DNA of 19,821 bases from CAZHRJ01 sp964534765 (GCA_964534765.1 CAZHRJ010000046.1:1-19821); one strand, 5' to 3'; counted from the first letter of the stretch, positions 6,994 through 16,600 are shown. Notes: generated by a model from the letters alone, not told the origin. A program made the numbers and translations.

Positions 6994-7578
6994 ATGCGCA
7001 CACGGTATTCCATCCATGCGAGGTGGGTTTTGATTTTTATTCTTGCGGCGTCGAGGGCGGGCCTCTGCGGCGCGGAGACGCTCACGACGATCTCGGAATC
7101 ACCCGCGGAGCCGCCGGATACGCGCCAGTCTCAAACGCCTGCCCGCTCAACGGAATCCATGTTCCAGGAGTTGGACCGGTTGATCCAGGCGCTGAAGGAT
7201 CAGGTAGAGAAAAAAAAGTACGAGCGGATGTCGGATGAGGCGGTGGAAATACGATCCGTGATCCACCAACTGGTCGAACATGCCGCCCGCGTCCGGCCGG
7301 ATCTGCGAGGAGACATGGACGGCATCCATGATCACGTCAAGGCCTTCGCTGAGATGCTCGGCCAGGAAGCGGAGAAAGGCAACGCGCTGACGGTGCGGCA
7401 CTGTTACTGGAAGCTCACGCAGCTGGTCGACGGCGCGAAAAACATTTACAATCGGCCGAACCCTGAGATAGCGGAAAAACCCGCCGCCAAACCGGCGTCA
7501 TCGAAGGACAAGGATACTTCCCCTGTTGAGGTCAAGGATACCCCGCCCGTCAAGCCGGTTTCAAACAAGAAAAAATAA
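6994..7578 (+). CDS. Small exported helical protein, function unknown
   Basis: The product has 194 residues. A signal peptide at 1 to about 27 (RWVLIFILAASRAGLCGA) predicts export. Residues about 45-150 look like an amphipathic helical bundle, with stretches such as FQELDRLIQALKDQVEKKKY and ALTVRHCYWKLTQLVDGAKN. The last 45 residues are Lys- and Pro-rich and contain the repeated phrases DTSPVEVK and DTPPVKPV, probably disordered. I do not recognise the family. AGGAG lies about nine bases before ATG 6994, one of the clearest ribosome binding sites in the window. The gene runs convergently into the M23 peptidase gene with only four bases between the stop codons. Confidence 0.6.
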   Translation: MRTRYSIHARWVLIFILAASRAGLCGAETLTTISESPAEPPDTRQSQTPARSTESMFQELDRLIQALKDQVEKKKYERMSDEAVEIRSVIHQLVEHAARVRPDLRGDMDGIHDHVKAFAEMLGQEAEKGNALTVRHCYWKLTQLVDGAKNIYNRPNPEIAEKPAAKPASSKDKDTSPVEVKDTPPVKPVSNKKK

Positions 7579-7582
7579 CGGT

Positions 7583-9325
7583 TCAGTGAATGGTTAGCGA
7601 CCCATTCCGTCTGGCCGTGTTTCCGATTCGGTCAGCGACGACGACCGACACACGATGCCGGCCCCGTCTGAGGCTGCTCAAAAATATCCTAATCCATCCC
7701 CGGTCAGCATCGTAATACCACTCGTCGAGTTTTTGCCCGTCGATCCGGACGGATCCCGTATCGGCGACACCCGATCCATGGTCCGACACGTCCAGCCGCA
7801 CCTCGACGGTATCCACCCATCGCGGGGCGGAGATGCGGGGCGGGACCTGATCGTCGAAGAGACCATAGATTCCCATCCGGTCGATCTCGGCCGATATCTC
7901 ACGCCGATCGGGATCGATCTTCGATCCAACAAACGCCCACTGCCGGGTGACCGGATGAAGTCGATAGACGCCGCATTTTTCAATCGGCGTTCGGACGCCC
8001 CGATGCGCCACGGTGATTGGGACTGGCTCGGCGAACGGATATCCATCCGGTGTGAGGCGATAGACCCAGAGGGCGGGCAGGGTCGACTCATGAGGAATTG
8101 GAATTCGAGTCGTTTCCGCCGACAATAGCGACACCGGATCACTCGTATACACTCCGCGGCCCGTCAGCTCGCACCTCGCCCGGCCGTCCGGACTGCTCAG
8201 AACCGCCGTTTCGCCCGATCGGACCACCACACTCGATTCGCGATCGGGCCGAACGGAGATCCGGCTCAGCGGTGGGGCGCCGGCGGCCCGAGTGACAAAC
8301 GAAAAGGTTCCATCGGAAACCAGTCCCGCCGCGTCGACGACAACCAGGCGCAGCCGGTGCCGACCGGCCGGCAGGGCATCGGCGTCGAGCATGGACTGAT
8401 TTGTCGCTCTGAGGAATGCCGGTCGGGGAAGAGAGGTCATCAACCGGAAGGCATATCGACCGGATCCGGAATGAGACGCGGCGAGGTCGTAGATCAGCCC
8501 AACCCTTTTATTCTCTCCCGCCGCGTAACTCAACCGGCCGAATTCAATGACCGATACCGGCCCGCTGTCGACGGAAAATTCGACCCGCCTCGGACTCAGA
8601 TGATACTTTCCGCCCGGCTCGGTCAGGTCATCCGCCGTGACGTGTACCCAGACCGGCCCGGCCAGTTCCGGAATGGTGTCGATCTGAAATCCATGCGGCG
8701 CGTCCGGCCGGAAAAGAAATTCGACGGGCTGTGTAACACCGTCAATTCGAGAATCCGGCGACGCGGGCAGCAGGGACAGTGAAAGGATTTTCGGTGGGGA
8801 AATATCTGATGGCGCGGGCAGAAAATCCATGGGATTGATGGGAGATTCCTCATCGGCGCGAAGTTCAAAATGTAAGTGAGGCAGACCCGACCCGCTTTCC
8901 CCGCTAAACCCTATCACATCCCCACGCCGAACGGCCAATCGGCCCGGCAAAATGGCGGTGTCCATGCGGTCTCGAAAAGACATCGTTCGGCGGCCGGCAG
9001 ACACGTTCGAGGCGATGGCCCCATGAAATCGGTCGAGGTGCGCGTAGACCGACACTCGTCCGTCCCGGTGCCGCAGATAAACGGCTTTCCCGAATCCGGT
9101 GAGGGAATCGAGCAGGCGATACACGTCGCCGTCCGCCACGGCATGGACCGGCCATCCGGTTTGGCCGCGCGTGGAAAAATCGATTCCCGTATGAAAATGT
9201 CCCTCGCGATATTCCCCGAATGTTCCCTGAACCGGCGTTTCTTTTCCAAGCGGCCATGGATACTCGATGTCGCCGGCGGCCGAAATAGCCAGGATGGTGA
9301 TCCAGATGGCCCAGCCAAACGTCAT
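7583..9325 (-). CDS. Exported M23-family peptidase with long C-terminal beta-rich region
   Basis: The product has 580 residues. A signal peptide (MTFGWAIWITILAISAAG) leads into an M23/LytM domain at about residues 20-170. Zinc ligands are seen as His45 and Asp49 in HTGID and His150/His152 in PHLHFE, with YAHLD at His96. Members with this intact set cut peptide cross-links in peptidoglycan. The remaining 400 residues look like several beta-sandwich domains, ending in a segment with DVSDHGSGVADTGSVRIDG and GRHRVSVVVADRIGN, typical of Ig-like modules in surface proteins. I chose ATG 9325 rather than ATG 9352. AAGGAAGG sits seven bases before it, the signal peptide then starts at residue 1, and it forms an ATGA overlap with the HNH gene stop. 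It is the last gene of the three-gene operon. Confidence 0.8.
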   Translation of the reverse strand: MTFGWAIWITILAISAAGDIEYPWPLGKETPVQGTFGEYREGHFHTGIDFSTRGQTGWPVHAVADGDVYRLLDSLTGFGKAVYLRHRDGRVSVYAHLDRFHGAIASNVSAGRRTMSFRDRMDTAILPGRLAVRRGDVIGFSGESGSGLPHLHFELRADEESPINPMDFLPAPSDISPPKILSLSLLPASPDSRIDGVTQPVEFLFRPDAPHGFQIDTIPELAGPVWVHVTADDLTEPGGKYHLSPRRVEFSVDSGPVSVIEFGRLSYAAGENKRVGLIYDLAASHSGSGRYAFRLMTSLPRPAFLRATNQSMLDADALPAGRHRLRLVVVDAAGLVSDGTFSFVTRAAGAPPLSRISVRPDRESSVVVRSGETAVLSSPDGRARCELTGRGVYTSDPVSLLSAETTRIPIPHESTLPALWVYRLTPDGYPFAEPVPITVAHRGVRTPIEKCGVYRLHPVTRQWAFVGSKIDPDRREISAEIDRMGIYGLFDDQVPPRISAPRWVDTVEVRLDVSDHGSGVADTGSVRIDGQKLDEWYYDADRGWIRIFLSSLRRGRHRVSVVVADRIGNTARRNGSLTIH

Positions 9326-9624
9326 CCGGTCGCCTTCCTTTTTCGAATCCATTCTAAGTAGGGTTCAAGCTGAGGCGCCGCACGTAGGGCCTCCAACGTG
9401 GAAAAACATCGTGCCAGGAGGGCCGGATCAAAGAGTCCGTGGACTTCGGTGTGACAGGGTTTGCAGAACAGGACAACGCGGTTTTCGACCGCGCGGCCGC
9501 GTCGTTTGAGCCGTTTCATCTGGAGTTTTGGGATCAAATGATGTTCATGAAGCTGAGCCGATCCGACCGATCGGCCGCAGAGGTCACAGTGGGACTGAGG
9601 ATCAGCACCGGGTCTAGTAGACAT
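9322..9624 (-). CDS. Small HNH-type nuclease domain protein
   Basis: The product has 100 residues. Two zinc-knuckle pairs, CDLC at 13-16 and CKPC at 54-57, flank an HNH core with HEHHLIPK at 26-33, Asn48 in ENRVV and CHTEVH at 57-62. The layout matches small stand-alone HNH proteins found in many bacteria, whose DNA or RNA targets are mostly unknown. The start ATG 9624 overlaps the end of the SGNH-sulfatase gene by 11 bases, and the stop overlaps the M23 gene start as ATGA. It is therefore translationally tied to two envelope genes, an odd context for a nuclease. No phage or restriction genes are nearby. Confidence 0.75.
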   Translation of the reverse strand: MSTRPGADPQSHCDLCGRSVGSAQLHEHHLIPKLQMKRLKRRGRAVENRVVLFCKPCHTEVHGLFDPALLARCFSTLEALRAAPQLEPYLEWIRKRKATG

Positions 9625-12349
9625 TATCGGCCACGATTTTTTTGGGTGAAAATCTCAGATAGTGGGAATATCCGGCCTCATAAAAAATGTTCCAGAGACG
9701 CTCGGCCCGCGGCATAAATTCGCCCGGGTTCTTGACCAGAAGGTTCACCCGCTCGCCGGGATCGGAATCCAGGTCAAACAGTTGGATATGCCGCAAGTCG
9801 GTGCTGATGGTTTTGTTTCGGCCCGGCGCGATACTGATGAGTTTAAATCGTCCCTGCCGAATCGCACAGGCAAATCGGCTGGGACCGCTCCGAACGGCTC
9901 CCATAAGAAAGAAAGGGTCTGCGGCGGTGGGGCGAGTCAGGATCGAGCGGCCGTCCAGGATGGCGGGCGGCGGGATATGAATGGCGTCGAGAACGGTGGG
10001 CAAAACGTCGACCAGTCCTGCGGGCGGCGTGAACCGCGAAGTCGGAGCGGGATGAGTTCCGTCCGGCCATTTGATCAATAGCGGGACCCGAATCACTTCT
10101 TGAAGGAAGCCCGATCCATGTCCATACCTCCCGGCCGATCGATCGCCGAGTTCTTCCCCATGCAAGCCGGAAATGACGATCAAGGCCGAATCGAAAATAC
10201 CTTTGTGGCGCATGAGACCGAACATTTCTCCCCAGAAATCGTCCAGCCGGTACAGGCCGCCATCGTATCGGGCCCGGGTGTCCGCCAGGCTGCCGGGTTG
10301 ACCCTCCCTGGGAAAGGCGGTTCCCGTGTATGGCTCCTCGAGAGTCCGGGTCTGAAAGAGCAGGAAGAACGACTCGGATGCGTGGGATTCGATCCATTGA
10401 CGCAGGTATTTTCGATTGAAGGCCAGATCGCCCTTGGAATCCCGACCCGGGTATTCGTAAATGGACTGGAAATGCTTAAGGTGCGTGTGTCCCGCCGATC
10501 CCGCGGCGACGAACGCGCCCGTCGTATATCCCGCCGATTCCAGAATGGAAGCCGCGGTCGGAATTTCCGGAGGGAGACGATTCGACTCGGTCTCTACGTG
10601 GTGCGTAAAGGGATCGAGTCCGGTCAGCAGCGTCAGGAGCGCGGGCAGATCCCAGGGCGAGGGACTGGTCACGTCCTCGAAGAGGGTGGCGTCACGAAGG
10701 AAATCGGCCAGATGCGGGGTCGTGGTCTTGCCGTATCCGTACATGGGCAGATGGTCCGCGCGCATGGATGAAACCGCAAACCAGAGGATGGGCGGCCGAG
10801 CGGCGGACGACCGGTGAAACCGGTACGGCGCCGAAAAAATCGCCCGGCCGCCAGCGGTGGAAGGCGAGAGACTCAATTGAATGGGCCGGCGAGACCAGGG
10901 TTTGAGCAAGAGATTTTTTTCGAGCCAGCCCGGATAATTACCCGGGATTTCGTCGATCAGCAACGTCTCCAATCCGTCGGCGGCGGCAAGTCGAATGGGA
11001 GAACTATGGACATAGGTGTGAATCCGGATTCTGACTTCCGGCGGCGGCCCGACCGGAAAAGATCTTGTCCAAACGGAATCGCCTTGGACAATCTCGATTT
11101 TCCGGTAAACGTCCTCGGTATGACCCCAGATGGTTTTGCGGATGTCCGGCGCACCCGGTGGACCCAGTGCGGACCCCGCGGCGGATACCTCGGCCGGTTC
11201 CGGCTGAAGAACGTTCTGGATGTGAGGCAGAATGGCATCCGCCGCGAGACGGTGGCCGGCCGGCGTGAAATGGCCGTATCCATGAAAATAGAGACTGCGG
11301 CCGGTTTGTTGCCAGTGGGATTTAAAAGCCGCCCTCAGATCCACAAACGGTATCCCCGCAGACGACACAGCTTGGCCGACTTCGTCGCCCGGCCGATCCC
11401 AGTCCCACCTGGCCGGATCGGCGTCCAGATGCCGATAGTATTTTTTTCTCGCCGAGCCTTCCTCGACTTCCCGGGCGGAGGGCACGTAGACGACGAGGAG
11501 TTTTGCGCCGTTCATGCGAACCTCCTGATGGAGGAGTTTGAGCATGTTTTCGACGTTTTTGATGCGCCATGCCTCTTTCGGAAAAAACTCGCGGCTGAAT
11601 ATCCTGGCCTCGATATCAAAACTCGGCTTGTTTTCCAGATACTTCTTTTCGGAGGTCCGAATCTGGTAGACCTCGCGCAGATACTTCGCAAAATCCACCA
11701 TTCGCCACTGATGAGATCCGCCAGGGATGCCCGGCGTGGAGGGAGTATCACCATCCGAAGCAAGCAGACCCTGTCCCGGGGACGCTTCGGGAATGGGGAT
11801 ACCCATATAGTAATTAATTTTTCCGTAAGAAACATGTAGGACGAGGTCATTGATGTAGAAAAACAGGATGACCGTTTCCGGCCGGAACGTCGGATGGCCG
11901 CGCTGGAGATAATAGAGGATTTCCTGATTGGTGGAGTATCCTTCAACCCCTGCGTTGATCGTCCGGAATCTGCCCGGCGACCAGTCTTCCAGAAGATTCC
12001 CCAGCCGGCCCAACATCGCCTCCTCCCGAGCGACGCCTTGGCCGAACAAGAAGGAGTCTCCAAGACCCAGAATCGTCCGGCGGCTGTCGTCCGGCCGGTA
12101 GGGGACATCCCGGAGTCCATGGTCATTGGTCTTTATGGAGTAGGCATCGCCCGATTCCGAAAGAGCATACACGTCCAAATTCGGCCGGAGGGTATACCGA
12201 AGCGTGGGATCAGGCTGATACAGGTGCTGAGCGCTGAGTATCCGGGCAAAGTCCCGCGGGGGGAGAACGCGAAGCCAGATTTCCACGAGACCCAGTGCCC
12301 CCAACACGCCTATCAGAAGGAGCGCCGCTTTCTGCGCCAACTGTTGCAC
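9614..12349 (-). CDS. SGNH hydrolase fused to a degenerate sulfatase-like domain
   Basis: The product has 911 residues and a GTG start. A membrane anchor at about 8-22 is followed by an SGNH domain at about 70-385: GLGDSF with Ser99, NAGVEGYS at 132-139, YIND with Asn167, and GYGHFTPAGH with His360. The Asp usually two residues before that His is Tyr358. A linker beta region at 410-515 leads to an alkaline-phosphatase-superfamily, sulfatase-like domain at about 520-900. That domain keeps the fold signatures RADHLPMYGYG, LPALLTLLTG, GHG and LFDLDSDPGERVNL. Its expected metal ligand is Ser527, its nucleophile position is Asp567, and the later Asp-His pair is Leu729-His730. It probably works at the cell envelope, perhaps on surface glycans, but this is inference. 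It heads the operon with the HNH and M23 genes. Confidence 0.8.
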   Translation of the reverse strand: MQQLAQKAALLLIGVLGALGLVEIWLRVLPPRDFARILSAQHLYQPDPTLRYTLRPNLDVYALSESGDAYSIKTNDHGLRDVPYRPDDSRRTILGLGDSFLFGQGVAREEAMLGRLGNLLEDWSPGRFRTINAGVEGYSTNQEILYYLQRGHPTFRPETVILFFYINDLVLHVSYGKINYYMGIPIPEASPGQGLLASDGDTPSTPGIPGGSHQWRMVDFAKYLREVYQIRTSEKKYLENKPSFDIEARIFSREFFPKEAWRIKNVENMLKLLHQEVRMNGAKLLVVYVPSAREVEEGSARKKYYRHLDADPARWDWDRPGDEVGQAVSSAGIPFVDLRAAFKSHWQQTGRSLYFHGYGHFTPAGHRLAADAILPHIQNVLQPEPAEVSAAGSALGPPGAPDIRKTIWGHTEDVYRKIEIVQGDSVWTRSFPVGPPPEVRIRIHTYVHSSPIRLAAADGLETLLIDEIPGNYPGWLEKNLLLKPWSRRPIQLSLSPSTAGGRAIFSAPYRFHRSSAARPPILWFAVSSMRADHLPMYGYGKTTTPHLADFLRDATLFEDVTSPSPWDLPALLTLLTGLDPFTHHVETESNRLPPEIPTAASILESAGYTTGAFVAAGSAGHTHLKHFQSIYEYPGRDSKGDLAFNRKYLRQWIESHASESFFLLFQTRTLEEPYTGTAFPREGQPGSLADTRARYDGGLYRLDDFWGEMFGLMRHKGIFDSALIVISGLHGEELGDRSAGRYGHGSGFLQEVIRVPLLIKWPDGTHPAPTSRFTPPAGLVDVLPTVLDAIHIPPPAILDGRSILTRPTAADPFFLMGAVRSGPSRFACAIRQGRFKLISIAPGRNKTISTDLRHIQLFDLDSDPGERVNLLVKNPGEFMPRAERLWNIFYEAGYSHYLRFSPKKIVADNVY

Positions 12350-12356
12350 GGGACGT

Positions 12357-12385
12357 ACTATACCAAAAATGGCGCGGGCTGTCCT
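12357..12385 (-). promoter_or_regulatory. Possible promoter for the SGNH-sulfatase operon
   Basis: On the minus strand AGGACA (12385-12380) and TATAGT (12362-12357) are 17 bp apart. The -10 matches consensus at 5 of 6 positions and the -35 at 4 of 6. The GTG start at 12349 is only seven bases past the -10, so the transcript would be leaderless or nearly so. It is divergent from the rho promoter. Confidence 0.45.
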
Positions 12386-12419
12386 ACACTATTCTACTGG
12401 AAGATTCTTGCAATAGTGA

Positions 12420-12448
12420 TTGACCTTTGCCGATCGATAGGATATGTT
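12420..12448 (+). promoter_or_regulatory. Probable promoter of the rho-like gene, with a ~105-nt leader
   Basis: TTGACC at 12420-12425 and TATGTT at 12443-12448 are separated by 17 bp. The -35 matches consensus at 5 of 6 positions and the -10 at 4 of 6. Transcription would start near 12455, leaving about 105 nt before the rho ATG. The leader contains a strong GGAGGAGG at 12498-12505 with no normal start codon placed after it. Untranslated leaders that allow autoregulation are known for rho genes in model bacteria. Confidence 0.5.
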
Positions 12449-12560
12449 GCGCCAGTTCGAATGAAGGGGCTACTTCCACTTGAGTTCCCACCCACGTGGA
12501 GGAGGATATCAAAAGCCAAGAGAAGGGTAGTTGCCAGATTGAAACGAGACGACACTTCCC

Positions 12561-13580
12561 ATGCGTAACAAGGGATATCCGCATTCCGTCATGAATAACC
12601 GCTCCGACGGCAGGCGGCAGCAAAATTCGCGCCGGCCGGATAACCGGCGCCAGAGGAGTGGTCCGCCCACCTCAGGTCGGCCTGGGTTTCAACGTCCCAA
12701 ACCGCCGTCCGCTGTGCGCAAGGCGTTTGAGCAGCTGACGCCGATGCATCCGACCGAGCGGTATGTTCTGGAGACCCGGCCGGATGAGAAGATCGGCCGG
12801 TGGATGGACCTGATGACGCCGGTCGGGCGCGGCCAGAGGGCGCTGATCGTTTCGCCGCCCAAGAGCGGCAAGACAACGATATTGAAGACCATTTCACGCG
12901 CCCTGTCGGCAAACCATCCGGATGTCGTTCAATATGTTCTGCTGGTTGACGAGCGGCCGGAAGAGGTAACGGATTTTCAGCGGTCCGTCCAGGCCACGGT
13001 GGTTGCCTCGTCGTCAGACAAGTCGACCGAGAGCCACGTTGAGAAAACACGTGACGTGCTGGAAGAGGCCATGCGGCACGCCCTTGAGGGAAAGCACGCC
13101 GTTATTTTGCTGGACTCCATCACGCGGCTGGCGCGGGCGTTCAACATCCATATTGATTCGCACTCCAAGACCTTAAGCGGAGGACTGGGCGCGATGGCGA
13201 TGGAGGAACCCCGGCGGTTTTTCGGCGCGGCGCGGAACATCGAGCACGGCGGTAGCCTGACGGTTGTGGCGACTGCGCTGGTGCAAACCGGGTCGAGGAT
13301 GGACGACGTGATTTTTCAGGAATTCAAAGGTACCGGTAACATGGAGCTGGTGCTGTCACGGGACTTGGCGGAGAAGCGGCAGTTTCCGGCCATCCAGATC
13401 AAGGAATCGGGGACGCGCAAGGAAGAGCTGCTCTACTCTGAAACCGAATATCGCGGACTCGTGGCGCTCAGACAAATCCTCGCCCAGCTGTCGCCGGACG
13501 ACGCCTACCGGATGATGGACAAAGTCCTGGGCGATATTCCGACCAACCGGGAGATGCTTCTCAAACTCAGTCCGGCCTGA
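12561..13580 (+). CDS. rho: Rho-like transcription termination ATPase lacking the RNA-binding cold-shock domain
   Basis: The product has 339 residues, against about 419 in E. coli Rho. The motor core is complete: Walker A VSPPKSGKTT at 97-106, catalytic-Glu segment DERPEEVT at 130-137, Walker B VILLDSITRLARAFN at 181-195, Q-loop SKTLSGGLGAM at 202-212, RRFFGAARN at 218-226 and GTRKEELL at 284-291. Rho is a hexameric RNA-dependent ATPase that pulls RNA out of the elongation complex. The first 55 residues are a low-complexity tail rich in Arg, Gln, Asn and Pro. The conserved part starts at FEQLTPMHPTER, where canonical Rho has already finished its helical N-domain and cold-shock fold. An in-frame TGA at 12540 blocks extension upstream. 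ATG 12591 is an alternative start. Neither has a good Shine-Dalgarno sequence. Confidence 0.85.
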   Translation: MRNKGYPHSVMNNRSDGRRQQNSRRPDNRRQRSGPPTSGRPGFQRPKPPSAVRKAFEQLTPMHPTERYVLETRPDEKIGRWMDLMTPVGRGQRALIVSPPKSGKTTILKTISRALSANHPDVVQYVLLVDERPEEVTDFQRSVQATVVASSSDKSTESHVEKTRDVLEEAMRHALEGKHAVILLDSITRLARAFNIHIDSHSKTLSGGLGAMAMEEPRRFFGAARNIEHGGSLTVVATALVQTGSRMDDVIFQEFKGTGNMELVLSRDLAEKRQFPAIQIKESGTRKEELLYSETEYRGLVALRQILAQLSPDDAYRMMDKVLGDIPTNREMLLKLSPA

Positions 13581-13604
13581 CGGCCACCGCTCCCCGCGTG
13601 CGCA

Positions 13605-16600
13605 TCATTCAGGCGCAGATGTGCCCAGCGATCGCTGCTTCCATATCGCAAAGATTACCGGATAGACCAGCAATTCCAGCAAGAACGATGTAAAGATGCC
13701 GCCGACCATCGGCGCCGCGATGCGTTTCATCACATCCGCGCCGGCCTCGCCCAGTCCCGCCCACATGATGGGCAGAAGTCCGATGAACGTTGTGCCGACC
13801 GTCATGAGCTTGGGCCGGATGCGTTTCACGGCGCCCTCGTGGATCGCCTCATCGAGATCGTTCCGCGAGTTCATCCGGCCGGCTTTCACGCGGTCGGTGT
13901 ATGCCAGTTCCAGATACAGGAGCATGATCACGCCGGTTTCGGCGTCGACGCCGGCCAGCGCCAGAAGCCCGACCCAGACGGCAACGGACATGTTGTAATC
14001 GAGAAGCCATAGAAGCCAGAAGGCGCCGATGAGGGAAAATGGAACGGCCAGCATGACGATAAATGTTTTCACCACTGATTTCGTGTTGAGATAAAGCAGG
14101 AGGAAAATCACAAAGAGCGTAAGCGGCACCACCCAGATCAGCTTCGCCTTCGTGCGCTCGAGGTAGCGAAACTGCCCTGCCCATTCGAGTCGAACGTCCG
14201 GCGGGAGTTTAATTTTCTCCCGGATCACTCGCTGGGCCTCCTCGACATAGCCGCCAAGATCGCGGTCTTTGACGTCGATGAAGATGAATGTTGCCAGCGA
14301 CCCGTCCTCGTTTCGGATGTCCGCCGGGCCGGTCTTGAAGCGAATATCGGCGATCTGGCCGATGGGCACCTGCGCGCCGGACGGAGTGGCGACCTTCACG
14401 CGGCTGAGTTTGTCGAGATCGTCGCGAAAATCGCGCGGGTATCGCACGTTGATCGGGTATCGCTCGCGTCCCTCGATCGTCGTCGCGATATTCGCGCCAC
14501 CGATCGCCGATTCGATGATCTCCTCGACTTCGCCCACTGTCAGGCCATACCGGGCGGCCTCACTCCGGTCAATGTCGAAATCGATGAAGTTGCCGCCGGT
14601 GACGCGTTCGGCGAAGACCGACCGCGTGCCGCGAATGCTCCTCAGTTCCGCCTCGATAGCGTTGGCGGTCTGCTGGATCCGTTCGAGGTCGGCGCCCATG
14701 ACTTTGACGCCCACGGGCGACCGGATGCCGGTTGTCAGCATTTCAATCCGCGTCTGAATCGGCATCCACCAGACGTTGGGCATGCCGGGGAATTGCAGAT
14801 GCGCGTCCATTTCTTCCTTCAATTTCTCGATCGTCATGCCCTCCCGCCACTGCCGCATGGGTTTCAAGGTGATGATCGATTCGACCATCATGATCGGCGC
14901 GGGATCGGTTGCGGATTCAAAACGCCCGATTTTCCCGAACACGTGTTCAACTTCGGGAAACTGCATGATGATCTTGTCCATGGAGTGCAGAACCTGGCCG
15001 GCTTGTGTGATCGACATGCCGGGCAGGCCGGTGGGCATGTATAGAAACGATCCTTCCCAGAGCGGCGGCATGAATTCCGAGCCGAGATGAAAATAGATCG
15101 GCAGAGAAATCAGCATCACCGCGACCGCTGTGGAAATCACCGCGCGCCTGTGCTTCAACACGAACGTCACGCACGGGTTGTACATGCGGTGCAGAAAACG
15201 GCCGATGGGGTGCGTCTCCTCCGAATGAAATTTCCCGCCCCAGAGAAGGTTCGCCATGCGGGTTTTCCATTTTGACGCGAAGACGTATTCCTTTCCCGGC
15301 AAAAACAAGGTGAGCAGGGCCGGCGCCAGCGTGATGGCGACGAGCGCGGCGAAGGCCATGGAGAAGTTTTTAGTGAAGGCGAGGGGTTTGAACAGCCGCC
15401 CTTCCTGGGCTTCAAGCGTGAAGATCGGCATGAAGGAGACGGCAATGACCAGAAGCGAAAAGAAGATCGATGGTCCGACCTCCTGCGCCGACTCGATCAG
15501 AACATCCTCCGCCGGCCTGCGTCGGCCTTCAGAATTCCAGCCCTCGAGGCGTTTGTGCGTGTTCTCGATGATGACAATGGATGCGTCGACCATTGCGCCG
15601 ACGGCGATGGCGATGCCTCCGAGTGACATGATGCTGGCGGTGATGCCCATGGAATACATGGGGATGAACGCCAAAATGACCGCGACCGGCAGGGTGACAA
15701 TCGGAATGAGCGCGCTTCGGACGTGCCAGAGGAAAAAGAGGATCACCAGAGCGACGACGATCATCTCCTCCGTCAATTTGGTTTTCAGCGTGTGTATGGC
15801 CGCATGGATCAGGGTCGATCGGTCGTACGTGACGACCACGCGAACGCCATCCGGCATCGACGCCTCCAGAGATTTCAGTTTTTCCTTCACGCGGGCGATC
15901 ACGTTCAGCGCGTTCTCGCCGTAGCGCATGATGACCAGCCCGCCGACGGCTTCGCCCTTGCCGTCCAGTTCCACCGCGCCCCGTCGCATGTCAGGCCCGA
16001 TATGGACCCGGGCCACTTGCCGGAGCATGATGGGCGTGCCGTCATGTACGGCCACCGGAATTTGTTCGAGGTCTGCCGTCGACTTGATGTATCCGCGACC
16101 GCGTATCATGTATTCGCGTTCGACCATCTCGAGTACCCGGCCGCCGACGTCGTTGTTCGACATGCGGATCGCGTCGATGACGGTTTTGAGCGGAATGTTG
16201 TACGCGAGGAGGGCGTTCGGGTCTACCTCGACCTGGTACTGCTTGACGAATCCGCCGATCGACGCGACTTCCGCGACGCCTTCCACGCTTGCCAATGCGT
16301 AGCGCAGGGTCCAGTCCTGGAAACTTCGAAGCTCCGAAAGGTCGTGCTTGCCGCTTTCGTCCACCAGCGCGTATTCGAACACCCATCCGACCCCGGTGGC
16401 GTCCGGGCCGATCGAGGGCCGCACGCCGGCCGGTAGTTTCGATAGCGACTGATTCAGATACTCAAGGACGCGGGACCTCGCCCAGTACATGTCGGTGCCC
16501 TCTTCGAAGACGACGTACACGAATGATACGTCGAAGAAGGACTGTCCGCGGACAAACTGGACTTTCGGCGCGGACAGAAGGGACGTGACGATCGGATAGG

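Noticed and set aside
9326..9352. Start of the M23 gene at ATG 9352
   Set aside because: It puts nine charged residues before the signal peptide and has no ribosome binding site. ATG 9325 has AAGGAAGG and overlaps the HNH stop.
10814..11839. Long open frame of 341 codons on the plus strand
   Set aside because: It is antisense to the SGNH part of the fusion gene, where GDS, IND and GH motifs are all visible. The plus frame shows no recognisable fold and an Arg-rich composition.
13581..13604. Bidirectional terminator between rho and cusA
   Set aside because: The 24-base gap has only a 4-bp GGCC stem and no T tract, so no terminator could be supported.
15723..16436. Open frame of 237 codons on the plus strand
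   Set aside because: It is antisense to cusA, and its composition (many His, Arg and Asp with no motif) is typical of a complementary-strand shadow.
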